The notes beneath the pieces were generated by a model. That model ran no database searches, was not told the DNA's origin, and was given only the letters and a program-made list of their open reading frames with translations. A DNA stretch of 45,653 nt from positions 1-45,653 of the forward strand of contig JAJDUM010000115.1 of assembly GCA_022826645.1 (NCBI GenBank). Reading direction: 5' to 3'. Positions 33,148-41,136 of this stretch are shown piece after piece (position 1 is the first letter of the stretch; every line of letters starts with the position of its first letter). This DNA comes from Candidatus Poribacteria bacterium. Lineage in GTDB: Bacteria; Poribacteria; WGA-4E; PCPOR2b. The position numbers and the translations under genes are program-made.

Positions 33148-34605
33148 TCAACTATGAAATCCCACCGGGTAAGGACCGTATTCGACGAAAATTTCTACAT
33201 CTTCGACTATAACTCCTCCTACAAATCCAGCAGGACGTTCTTTCAACGAAACCTCTAACACGTTGTTTCCTTGCTGCGGACGTACACGTTCCAGGTGAAA
33301 CTCCAGCCATTGCCCCGCGTACGGGTCCCGCGATCTGATAATCTCGCGTGTGCAACGTTCCTTCGCTACAGATTGTCCGTTCAACCGCACCTCAAATTTG
33401 TCTGCGCTTACCAGATTGGTTACACCAGGCCGGAGCCGAATACTCTGCACTCGTTCATTCTGAGTATCATCTGCGATGGAGAAGGGAATTTGATAGCGTG
33501 TGTCCCGATCGGCGACTGGAATTTCTACCGGCAGAAAGGCTTCGTAGTCGTGGTCGCCTGTCGCGTCGGAACGGCGACGCAAGAAGTAGTGTTTATCCGC
33601 CTCCTTGATCAGTGCTGGATCCCCTAACTCTGTGAGGGTTCGGCGTTCTGCATCGCCGAGGGGCCAAGGCAGGAACCACGTATAGAGCCCGTCCACTCCA
33701 AGCGCCCAAAAGTTGGCCGCAGCCGCCCGCATCATAGCCGGCGTCGCATCTTCTACCGCATAGAATCGGCGGTTCTCTTCGCTGTAGTAGGGTTGCAGCA
33801 TGGCATATACCGAGCTATCGTTTTCGTGCGCTTCCTGTATCAACCAATCGATTGGCATGTTCCCATCAAGCACAAAAAACGCATAGACCATCGGGACCAC
33901 AAAATCGACCAGTCCCTCTCGGAGCCAAGTCTGTACATCCAGCCCCGTCTTTTGATTCAGTTCCAAGGTGGGATATATTCGCGCACCGATCTGCCCAGAA
34001 CCACCAGGTCGATTGCGGACCATCTCAGCGACATTCCGAACAAAATCGGTCATGACAGGAGTATACTCCGGTGCATCTTCAGGTGTAAGCCAGAAGGGAC
34101 TTCCGCCCGGAGACGCGGCGAAATCCAACTCTATCCCTTCTACAGGATACTGTGTGGCAAGTTCTTCCAATACGGCGAACTGATGGTTGCGTACTTCGGA
34201 GTGAACGAACCCCCGTCCACCGTTTTCCAGTGCGTGTTGCGGGTCCATACCGCCGTAACCTCCCAAGCGTAGGCTCGCAAAAAAATCCATCCCTTTCTCG
34301 TGGGATCGATCGATGAGAAGGGTCAGCGGATCAATCCCCCGAGCTATCAGACTCTGCATATTTTCCCAAATGCGCCAGTAGGGAGCACTGTCGAAGGGTT
34401 GAATGTCCGCCCCGAACTGCATACCGACCTTGGATGGGTAGAATAGCCCATCGGCGCGCGATACCCCATAGATGAAGGTGTCGCAGCTCGTCCCTGCGAC
34501 CTCGTCTACGGCAGACCATGCCTCTTCCAATCGTATCGGTGGTTCAAAGACGAACAGGTAGTAATGGCGTGCATCATTGAAATAGATGGTTCGGTGCTGC
34601 CTCAT
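33148..34605 (-). CDS. TIM-barrel glycoside-hydrolase-like protein
   Basis: The product is about 485 aa. The middle reads like a (beta/alpha)8 barrel of the GH10-like/GHL type: LIDRSHEKGMDFFASLRLGGYGG, GIELDFAASPGGSPFW (an acidic strand end typical of catalytic residues), VDFVVPMVYAF and GVDGLYTWFLPW. A C-terminal beta-rich part (about 385-485) looks like a carbohydrate-binding or sandwich domain (FEVRLNGQSVAKE). No signal peptide is evident at the chosen ATG 34605; the longer frame adds 27 residues of poor quality. It is divergent from the ThiO-like gene. The substrate is unknown. Confidence 0.75.
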   Translation of the reverse strand: MRQHRTIYFNDARHYYLFVFEPPIRLEEAWSAVDEVAGTSCDTFIYGVSRADGLFYPSKVGMQFGADIQPFDSAPYWRIWENMQSLIARGIDPLTLLIDRSHEKGMDFFASLRLGGYGGMDPQHALENGGRGFVHSEVRNHQFAVLEELATQYPVEGIELDFAASPGGSPFWLTPEDAPEYTPVMTDFVRNVAEMVRNRPGGSGQIGARIYPTLELNQKTGLDVQTWLREGLVDFVVPMVYAFFVLDGNMPIDWLIQEAHENDSSVYAMLQPYYSEENRRFYAVEDATPAMMRAAAANFWALGVDGLYTWFLPWPLGDAERRTLTELGDPALIKEADKHYFLRRRSDATGDHDYEAFLPVEIPVADRDTRYQIPFSIADDTQNERVQSIRLRPGVTNLVSADKFEVRLNGQSVAKERCTREIIRSRDPYAGQWLEFHLERVRPQQGNNVLEVSLKERPAGFVGGVIVEDVEIFVEYGPYPVGFHS

Positions 34606-34675
34606 GGCAAATATCCCTTCTTGTGCTTCTTTTACAGAGATGGAGGGTTGGTGTTGCTCGCGGTTTTTTTGGATC

Positions 34676-34704
34676 TTGACAACCAATCATTCGCCTATTA
34701 TAAT
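34676..34704 (+). promoter_or_regulatory. perfect-consensus sigma-70 promoter upstream of the ThiO-like gene
   Basis: TTGACA (34,676-34,681), a 17-nt spacer and TATAAT (34,699-34,704) match the consensus at every position. The initiation point would be near 34,711, about 44 nt before the ATG. The -10 core attataat also reads TATAAT on the opposite strand (34,702-34,697) toward the glycosidase-like gene. Confidence 0.75.
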
Positions 34705-34754
34705 CGAAGGTCAACACATAGTCACCATAATTTTACATCTCTTTACGCGTTTCT

Positions 34755-35876
34755 ATGGAATCGGATGAAATCATGAATACAGAATCTTCTCGTGCGGATG
34801 TGATTATAATTGGCGGTGGGGTAATTGGCTGTGCAATCGCTTATAACCTTGCCAAAGCCCAGGTAACAACACTGGTCATTGATAAGGCGGAGAGCGTTGG
34901 ACGCGAAGCGTCGTGGGCGGGGGCGGGTATCTTGGCATCTCACGCATCAACGCACGATCCCTATGCCGAACTCTGCCGGGCGAGCTTGGCGCTTTATCCC
35001 GGATTGGCTGAGGCGTTACAAGCCGAAACACAGATTGATATTGAGTTTATTCGGTCTGGTTCTATCGCGGTGTTTTTCACTGACGAAGAGAGGCAGGGGT
35101 TGACTGGTCTGGCTTCACGCCGGTTGGATCGGGGGTTTTCTGCGGAGGTATTAACACCTGAGCAGGTCTGGGAAGTAGAGCCTGCCATCTCCCAATCGAT
35201 CGTGGGTGGGGTGCGCTTCCCACACGATGCGCAGGTCAGAAATCCCGTTTTGGTTCGAGCATTGGCGAAAGGGGCAGCACTACTCGGAACAGAGTTTCTG
35301 TTCGGCAATCCGGTGACCGGATTCCTGAGAGACGGTGAGCATGTAGTAGGCGTTGAAGTTAATGGCGAATGTCTCTACGCAGACACATTTGTAATTGCAT
35401 CAGGATGCTGGTCAGGAACGTTGGCTAATCAACTGGATGGCGCACTACCGATGGAACCGGCACGCGGACAGATGGTTTTAGCGGAAGCGATGCCACCAAC
35501 CTTGCGGCATGTCATCGACGGACTGGGTGTTTATCTCGTCCCCCGGTCTGACGGGAAAATCCTGATCGGAGCCACCGTTGAATTTGTTGGCTATGACAAG
35601 CGAACGACGATGGAAGGTACGCGCCAAATGATTGAAGCCGGTATCGGGTTGATGCCAAGCCTCGCCGAGAAATCGTTCGTACAGACGTGGGCGGGTTTAC
35701 GTCCCTACGCGAAGGGTGGTCCCTATATTGGAACGCTGCCCGGCTTTGACAATGTGTTCGTTGCCGCCGGACACTTCAAGAACGGTATTCTGCTTGCGCC
35801 AATCACGGGGACGCTGATTAGTGAATTGATTACAACAGGAAATCCATCAATGTCGCTAGCGCCATTTAGCCTGTAG
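34755..35876 (+). CDS. thiO: glycine oxidase ThiO-like FAD amino-acid oxidase
   Basis: This 373-aa flavoprotein belongs to the DAO family. The FAD Rossmann loop is IIIGGGVIGCAIAYNL (17-32). REASWAGAGILASHAS follows, a ThiO-type segment, and the C-terminal WAGLRPYAKGGPYIG and NVFVAAGHFKNGILLAPITG contain the usual FAD and substrate arginine/glycine residues. ThiO oxidises glycine to the imine for the thiazole ring of thiamine, but related enzymes oxidise other D- or N-substituted amino acids. No thi genes flank it, so the specific role is uncertain. ATG 34755 or ATG 34773; neither has a clear ribosome site. Confidence 0.82.
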   Translation: MESDEIMNTESSRADVIIIGGGVIGCAIAYNLAKAQVTTLVIDKAESVGREASWAGAGILASHASTHDPYAELCRASLALYPGLAEALQAETQIDIEFIRSGSIAVFFTDEERQGLTGLASRRLDRGFSAEVLTPEQVWEVEPAISQSIVGGVRFPHDAQVRNPVLVRALAKGAALLGTEFLFGNPVTGFLRDGEHVVGVEVNGECLYADTFVIASGCWSGTLANQLDGALPMEPARGQMVLAEAMPPTLRHVIDGLGVYLVPRSDGKILIGATVEFVGYDKRTTMEGTRQMIEAGIGLMPSLAEKSFVQTWAGLRPYAKGGPYIGTLPGFDNVFVAAGHFKNGILLAPITGTLISELITTGNPSMSLAPFSL

Positions 35877-35910
35877 CATACAGACTCATAAAACACAAAA
35901 GGAGGTAACC

Positions 35911-36507
35911 ATGGACGTTATATCCGTACCCACGAGCGAAGCCACAAAAAAGAAAATCTCCTTTGAGGACTACCTGCTGATGCCTGAAGTCAACTACCCG
36001 TATGAAATTATTGATGGAAAATTTATGCCGTCCCCTGCCCCGATACCCGCTCATCAAAAAGTAGCCTTGAACATCGTTACGGCACTTAATCCACCTGTAC
36101 AAGAAAGAGATCTCGGCGTAGTGCTGTTTGCACCAGTTGATATTATTCTGCAACGCAATCCTTTGCGGACTCGTCAACCCGATGTGTTGTTTATTCACAA
36201 GGATAAGCTCTCCGGCACCGGTCTTGATGCGATTGAAGAATTACAAATTCTTGAAATTGCGCCAGATTTGGTTGTCGAAGTGCTTTCGTCATCGGACACC
36301 GAAAAAGTGCTATCAGGGAAGTTGGCAGATTATCAGCGGATTGGTGTCAAGGAGTGCTGGTTGGTCAGTCGTGAAGCCCGATCCGTCGAGGTGCTTCAAT
36401 TAACGAAAGAGCAATCTCAGTCATTAGGGCATTTTGGCCTGGGCGAAACCATCCAGAGTCAAGTTCTCCCAGATTTTCAACTGACCGTAAATACAATTTT
36501 TACTTGA
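35911..36507 (+). CDS. Uma2 family (DUF820) endonuclease-like protein
   Basis: This 198-aa protein of the Uma2/PD-(D/E)XK superfamily shows FEDYLLMPEV, EIIDG with E32, D91 in RQPDVLFI, E123 in DLVVEVLSSSD and KLADYQRIGVKECWLV. These residues match the nuclease core. Such genes are extremely common in cyanobacteria and other phyla, often in many copies, and their role is unknown. AAAAGGAGGTAACC before the ATG is an ideal ribosome site. It is 34 bp after the ThiO-like gene. Confidence 0.92.
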   Translation: MDVISVPTSEATKKKISFEDYLLMPEVNYPYEIIDGKFMPSPAPIPAHQKVALNIVTALNPPVQERDLGVVLFAPVDIILQRNPLRTRQPDVLFIHKDKLSGTGLDAIEELQILEIAPDLVVEVLSSSDTEKVLSGKLADYQRIGVKECWLVSREARSVEVLQLTKEQSQSLGHFGLGETIQSQVLPDFQLTVNTIFT

Positions 36508-36531
36508 TATCATCGGTACTTCTCTACGATA

Positions 36532-36559
36532 TTTTACGTTTCACGTTTCACGCTTTACG
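36532..36559 (+). repeat. tandem acgtttcac tract, second copy
   Basis: It has the same unit as the tract at 19,287-19,316. It lies 24 bp after the Uma2 stop and overlaps the end of the MacB permease gene on the other strand. Confidence 0.5.
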
Positions 36560-37793
36560 TATGTCTTATCGCATCAATCGGTGTAAGTTTCGCGGCGCGG
36601 CTTGCCGGATAGTATCCGAAAAATACGCCAACACCCCCACCAGCCATTACAGCCGTCAACACCGATTCGATGGTGATGACGGAGGGCCACTCAATAAAGT
36701 CCTGCATAAACTTACTCACCGCCCACGCGAAGCCACTGCCTAACGCTGCTCCGAGCGCGATGCCAATCAGACTGCCTATCAGACACAAGATAACAGACTC
36801 AATGAGGAACTGTGCCCGTATATCCCGGTTCTTCGCTCCAACCGCTTTGCGCAGCCCAATCTCCGGGATGCGCTCGGTGACCGACACCAGCATGATGTTC
36901 AGGATGCCGATCCCGCCAACAACCAAAGCAACAGAGGCTATAATAACGAGGATCATCTCAATAATCTTGATGATACGGTTCGCAGATTTTAGCTCTTCCT
37001 TCATCACCCATGTTTCAAAGAATTCCTCGCCATCATGGTTTCGCTTTAGAACAGTCTTGACCTCCTCTACCGCCTGATCAACGGATTGATGGTCTTTGGC
37101 TCGGATCAGGATATGCCCCACCTGATCGTTCCCCCAAAAATGGGTCTGGGCAGTGGTAATTGGAATAAATATCTGGTTGTCTTCACTATTCTCGGGGTCC
37201 AACCCCTTGCCTCTGGATTCCATTACTCCAACAACGGTAAATCGTTGATTGTTGATTTTTATCTCTCTCCCGATCGGATCGAGCTCTGCAAACAGATCCT
37301 TCCAGATCTCCTCGCCGATCACGCACACCTTGCTCCATAGGCTGAGATCATCGTCGGACAAGAACCTGCCATATCCACTATACCATCTCCGTGCGATCTG
37401 ATACTCTTTGGCGGTGGCTTGCAGCCGAGAGAATTTGCGCTTGCCATCAACCGAAACTGTCGCACTTCCCCCAGACTCCGGAGTTGCCACGTCAACGGAA
37501 GGGCACTCGGTTTGAATCGCGTGCACATCCTCCATCTTCAGGTAGTGTTTACTTGGATTACGCATCCACTTCGCATTCTTGCGGATCCATTCGCGTCGAT
37601 ACACCCCGAACATGCTCGGTCCGCCGACCTTCTCCACTTCCCACATCAGGAGTGTCTTCGCGCCCGCTCCAAAGGACATCATCGCTATGACGCCGGCAAT
37701 GCCAATCACGATTCCCAACATTGTTAAAGATGATCTCACTTTATTCGATCGCAAAATTGAGAGCGCCGTGATTAAGCCTTCTAACAGTTTCAT
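36555..37793 (-). CDS. MacB-like ABC transporter permease
   Basis: This 412-aa permease has the full MacB/FtsX layout: helix 1 (about 18-40, SLTMLGIVIGIAGVIAMM), a periplasmic MacB-core domain (about 50-275), then three helices with GGIGILNIMLVSVTERIPEIGLRKAVGA, ILCLIGSLIGIALGAALG and a final helix ending YYPASRAAKLTPIDAIRH. AAGGGA precedes the ATG. No ATPase gene adjoins it; the ATPase at 31,600 or one elsewhere may serve. It probably exports a peptide, lipid or small molecule. Confidence 0.92.
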   Translation of the reverse strand: MKLLEGLITALSILRSNKVRSSLTMLGIVIGIAGVIAMMSFGAGAKTLLMWEVEKVGGPSMFGVYRREWIRKNAKWMRNPSKHYLKMEDVHAIQTECPSVDVATPESGGSATVSVDGKRKFSRLQATAKEYQIARRWYSGYGRFLSDDDLSLWSKVCVIGEEIWKDLFAELDPIGREIKINNQRFTVVGVMESRGKGLDPENSEDNQIFIPITTAQTHFWGNDQVGHILIRAKDHQSVDQAVEEVKTVLKRNHDGEEFFETWVMKEELKSANRIIKIIEMILVIIASVALVVGGIGILNIMLVSVTERIPEIGLRKAVGAKNRDIRAQFLIESVILCLIGSLIGIALGAALGSGFAWAVSKFMQDFIEWPSVITIESVLTAVMAGGGVGVFFGYYPASRAAKLTPIDAIRHT

Positions 37794-37907
37794 CTAAGTC
37801 CCTTTTCTGATTTTGCTCAGTTTTTGTTGACCATGTACAGATAGCATTGTGTCCCATTTGAATCTGAATTGTCAAATTGAAAACTCTCACAACGGCGAGA
37901 AAATAGT

Positions 37908-37928
37908 CCCCGCTTTTTCGTTGCGGGG
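37908..37928. terminator. GC-rich hairpin ccccgc...gcgggg
   Basis: A 6-bp GC stem with a TTTTTCGTT loop lies between the MacB gene and repeat B. There is no trailing T run, so termination is uncertain. Confidence 0.35.
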
Positions 37929-37990
37929 CGAACCCCTGTGTGGTAGAATGCCCAGTAATCTAGTGTTCATGGTCATACATGGTGAGCCAA

Positions 37991-38120
37991 AGAAATAAGT
38001 AGCCATTTATCAATAATAACTCCGACCATTGCGACGCTTCCTAAATCCCCCTGATCAGGGGATTTATGGGGTTAGCCGTACATTGGAAGTGCCTAAGTAA
38101 TTTTATAATCGACCATAGTT
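37991..38120 (+). repeat. 130-bp dispersed repeat, copy B
   Basis: It is homologous over its full length to 23,506-23,633 (starting agaaataag, ending cgaccatagtt). See that entry. It lies in the 413-bp gap between the MacB permease and the HAD gene; the rest of that gap holds no gene. Confidence 0.7.
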
Positions 38121-38207
38121 GGAGCATCTGCCTTCCGATGTGCTTACCATTCAGACGCCAACGCACCCTCCAATGTTTAGGAGCCAATCTCAGCGAGAGA
38201 CTACGAA

Positions 38208-38732
38208 ATGTCAAAGATAGGTAGAGATAGCCGATGTGTCCTCTTGGATTGGGGCAACACCTTAATGCGGGAATTCCCGGAGTATAGCGGTCCGATGGCG
38301 GATTGGCCACGTGTCGAAGCTATACCCAACGTCGAAGAAGCACTTCTCGAACTTTGTTCACACTGGACACTCGCCCTTGCAACAAATGCTGTTGATTCGG
38401 ATGAGATGGCAATTTGCAAGGCACTTGATCGGGTCGGACTCCGTTCCTTATTGGATAAGGTGTACTGTTTCCGAAGTATCGGACATAGTAAACCTGCCCC
38501 CGCTTTTTTCAACCATATCGTTGAAGATCTTCGGATGGATGGGCGTCGCATGGTTATGGTGGGGGATGGGTTCGAGAAGGATGTGCTCGGAGCAAATGGT
38601 GCAGGAATTCGCAGCATCTGGTTTAACGAATCGTCTGATGAGATAAGGAGTGGGAAGATGTACAAGACGATCCATGATTTGCGATCTTTGCCAGAGACAC
38701 TTGCCGCGTTCGGCATCGAAGATGATAGCTAA
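38208..38732 (+). CDS. HAD-superfamily phosphatase-like protein
   Basis: This 174-aa haloacid-dehalogenase-fold hydrolase has motif I as VLLDWGNTLM, with nucleophile D14; the usual second aspartate position is glycine. Motif II is LATNA (57-61), motif III is K95 in GHSKPAPAFF, and motif IV is GDGFEKDVLGA (119-129) with D120 and D125. It probably removes phosphate from a small metabolite, though the altered motif I may slow or change the reaction. It precedes the glycosidase-like gene at 38,790. Confidence 0.85.
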   Translation: MSKIGRDSRCVLLDWGNTLMREFPEYSGPMADWPRVEAIPNVEEALLELCSHWTLALATNAVDSDEMAICKALDRVGLRSLLDKVYCFRSIGHSKPAPAFFNHIVEDLRMDGRRMVMVGDGFEKDVLGANGAGIRSIWFNESSDEIRSGKMYKTIHDLRSLPETLAAFGIEDDS

Positions 38733-38789
38733 TACGATCTCCTATAACCTCTTGCTTACCCGAGAGATCAGGATGGAAAGTTACGGTTA

Positions 38790-40712
38790 ATGAAAGAGAA
38801 TGTCGACAATAACCATGCTACCAATTCACGGGAACCCCTTGGGACTCCGCCTGCGTTAGATCCGGTCGCTGTGCGGACCCGTGGAGAAGTATTGCTCCCC
38901 TTTCCTCGCCTCACCACCGGGAAAGAACTTAACATCCATCGTCTACAGCTACAACGGTTAAAGCAAGAGCGCATAGCCGCATGGATTCTGCTTGATACCG
39001 TAACGGGTGGGACCCGCTTCTGGCTCAACTGCATCGAACATACCTTCCACCAAAGTGAAGGGAGCGAAGCCATTCAGCAGCGGTTTCGAGGATGGGCACA
39101 CATTACCCAGACATCTGACCGGGTTTACCTCCTTGCGCAGGAAAACACGGACGCGCCCTGCTATGATATAACGGCTTACATCCAACCTTGCATAGACGGA
39201 GATCTCTCTGTAGCGGACCGGTTAAAGGGGCGAACAATTTTCCGGCTACATCAAACAGAGGCGGACGGGTATGACCTATTGAGCCAGCAGGGAGTCGATA
39301 CGCTGGCCCATCAACTGTTGGATAGCTATATCCAGGAATTTGGTGATCTTATACACAATCCCGTTCTGGGCTTCTGCTGCGAATCCCCAACCTTTCTTTC
39401 GCCCCTTAAGGGGACAGAATCGTCCATGCCATGGAGCAAAGCGTTTGCGGAAACTTTGGAACCTGAACTGATCGCGCACCTGCCGTTGATTCATTACGAA
39501 ACCTACGATTCTGCATCGATACGCAGCCGCTTCTGGGAACGATTGACCCAACAGTTTGCAGAGGTTTGCGTGGGAGGACTGAGCGAATTTGCTCACCAGC
39601 GAGAGTTGCAATTCGCCGTCAACTTCCCGTCAACGGCGAAAGCACTGGATGTGGATATCGGAACAATTCTGAAAGCTGCAGACCGTCCGATTCTTAATGC
39701 AAATAATCTGGATAAACCTAAACCGTTTATCATTGCAAAACAGATTGCCAGTCGAAGACAGGCGGAACGGAACCGTTCTGAATCCCCGGAAGGTTCAGAG
39801 AAGATCAGCCTATGCCGATCTGACCCATGCCCAAATCAGTATGTCGCTGATAGTGCTTTGGGATTCAATGCATGGATGCAAAACGGGATTCGTAAAGACG
39901 ATCTGTTTGGCTCAGGGGGCAATGATGTGCATTATGTGGAGGAGTTCCTATCAATCGGCGTTCCAAAGCGAGCGGTTCTTATCCTCTCTCCAATTCATAG
40001 TCTATGGACAAAGCCTGATCCAAAAGGCTGGAACTGGCTTGTAAAAGAGTGGAGCTCGCTGTGCCAAACGGTGTGGCAGCTTGGGTACGATTTTGATATT
40101 ACCTCCGAGACTGGATTTGCTGCTGTGCAAGTCGATAAGTCCGTTCGGGCATTGTGCTTTAATGGAGGATATTATTCAGCAATTTTGCTTCCACCCTGTT
40201 TAGCACTTCAGGAGAGGACGGTGGGGGTGTTGACTCAGTTTGTGAAGGCACGGGGCGGGTTAATCGCGGTGGATCCAGTCCCGTACTTGCTCAGCGGTCG
40301 AATCGGTTTGGATCCCTATCCACTTGAAAGGTTACTCTATCGACGGCGCACTTCCATCCTACGGGGAACGATGCCTGAAAAGGAGGCAGCCCTTGAACGA
40401 CTGTTAGGGAAACAGATTAGGCTGCCGATACAGATATACGCTAAACCGGATAATACACCAACGCGTGCGGTCATTTTTCAGCACCGTGAAGCCGCGGATC
40501 TGAATCTGTTCTATCTGTTCAATCGCAGCGGACAACCGATCGAAACGCTGATTGAGATTCAGTGGGAATCAACCGTTGAGGAATGGGGCACGATTAACGG
40601 TGCGAGATCTCCCCAATCCCATTGGCACGCAGACGGGAAGACATACACGACGTTGTCCTTTGATACCGGACAGGGGAGGTTTATTGTTGCACGACCAACC
40701 GTATCGAGCTGA
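38790..40712 (+). CDS. glycoside-hydrolase-like multidomain protein
   Basis: This 640-aa protein has a long N-terminal part of TIM-barrel character (GDLIHNPVLGFCCESPTFLSP, ELIAHLPLIHYETYD, RELQFAVNFPSTAKAL, YVEEFLSIGVPKRAVLILSPIHSLW). Then comes a flavodoxin-like domain as in GH42-type glycosidases (LGYDFDITSETGF, YSAILLPPCLALQERTVGVLTQFVKARGGLIAVDP) and a beta-sandwich end. No signal peptide is seen. It resembles the large family of bacterial alpha-rhamnosidase/beta-galactosidase-like proteins of unknown specificity. The start ATG lies 57 bp after the HAD gene stop. Confidence 0.72.
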   Translation: MKENVDNNHATNSREPLGTPPALDPVAVRTRGEVLLPFPRLTTGKELNIHRLQLQRLKQERIAAWILLDTVTGGTRFWLNCIEHTFHQSEGSEAIQQRFRGWAHITQTSDRVYLLAQENTDAPCYDITAYIQPCIDGDLSVADRLKGRTIFRLHQTEADGYDLLSQQGVDTLAHQLLDSYIQEFGDLIHNPVLGFCCESPTFLSPLKGTESSMPWSKAFAETLEPELIAHLPLIHYETYDSASIRSRFWERLTQQFAEVCVGGLSEFAHQRELQFAVNFPSTAKALDVDIGTILKAADRPILNANNLDKPKPFIIAKQIASRRQAERNRSESPEGSEKISLCRSDPCPNQYVADSALGFNAWMQNGIRKDDLFGSGGNDVHYVEEFLSIGVPKRAVLILSPIHSLWTKPDPKGWNWLVKEWSSLCQTVWQLGYDFDITSETGFAAVQVDKSVRALCFNGGYYSAILLPPCLALQERTVGVLTQFVKARGGLIAVDPVPYLLSGRIGLDPYPLERLLYRRRTSILRGTMPEKEAALERLLGKQIRLPIQIYAKPDNTPTRAVIFQHREAADLNLFYLFNRSGQPIETLIEIQWESTVEEWGTINGARSPQSHWHADGKTYTTLSFDTGQGRFIVARPTVSS

Positions 40713-40753
40713 CCAATGTTTTGCGCTTGTGTTTTGCCCCGTATAGTGCTATC

Positions 40754-40769
40754 CTAACCCAAGTTGCTA
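40754..40769 (+). repeat. degenerate 'ataacgcaagttgcta' motif
   Basis: ctaacccaagttgcta matches the motif at 45,516-45,531 with two mismatches. Confidence 0.4.
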
Positions 40770-40896
40770 CAAAGTAGTAGGCATACTCCGTATGCCGTAA
40801 CCTCTGTACATTGAATTGTAGGTTGGGTCGAGTACACAACACTATGGGTGTGCAGCTATTTTCGCTCCAGTTTTGAATCCCGTGCCGTTCCGTGCA

Positions 40897-41029
40897 TCCC
40901 GACGAGTCGGGACCTGCCTGCTCTCGCTTCTTAGTCCCGATTCATCGGGGGCTTGTCAGAGTCCCGCTTGTCCCGCCTGTCCCGATTTATCGGGGATTCA
41001 TCGGGGATATATCGGGGATCTATCGGGGC
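40897..41029. repeat. palindrome cluster and 11-bp tandem array
   Basis: Three cccgat-NN-atcggg palindromes occur (40,897, 40,936 and 40,981). From 40,988 to 41,029 the unit NNatcgggga(t) is repeated four times with an 11-bp period. The block tgcctgctctcg...gagtcccgc... (about 40,914-40,994) is repeated with small changes at 42,757-42,815 on the other side of the acetolactate-synthase-like gene. Confidence 0.7.
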
Positions 41030-41136
41030 GGAGCGTAATGTATATAGAGCGTTAATTTAATGAGGCAATGAACTAACACAGTCCCAGTGGAGTGAAACAG
41101 TTTGAGTTAGAATAATCAATCCAAAGGAGTACATTA

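Noticed and set aside
40988..41029. CRISPR-like array
   Set aside because: The 11-bp units are contiguous and carry no unique spacers, so it is a simple tandem repeat.
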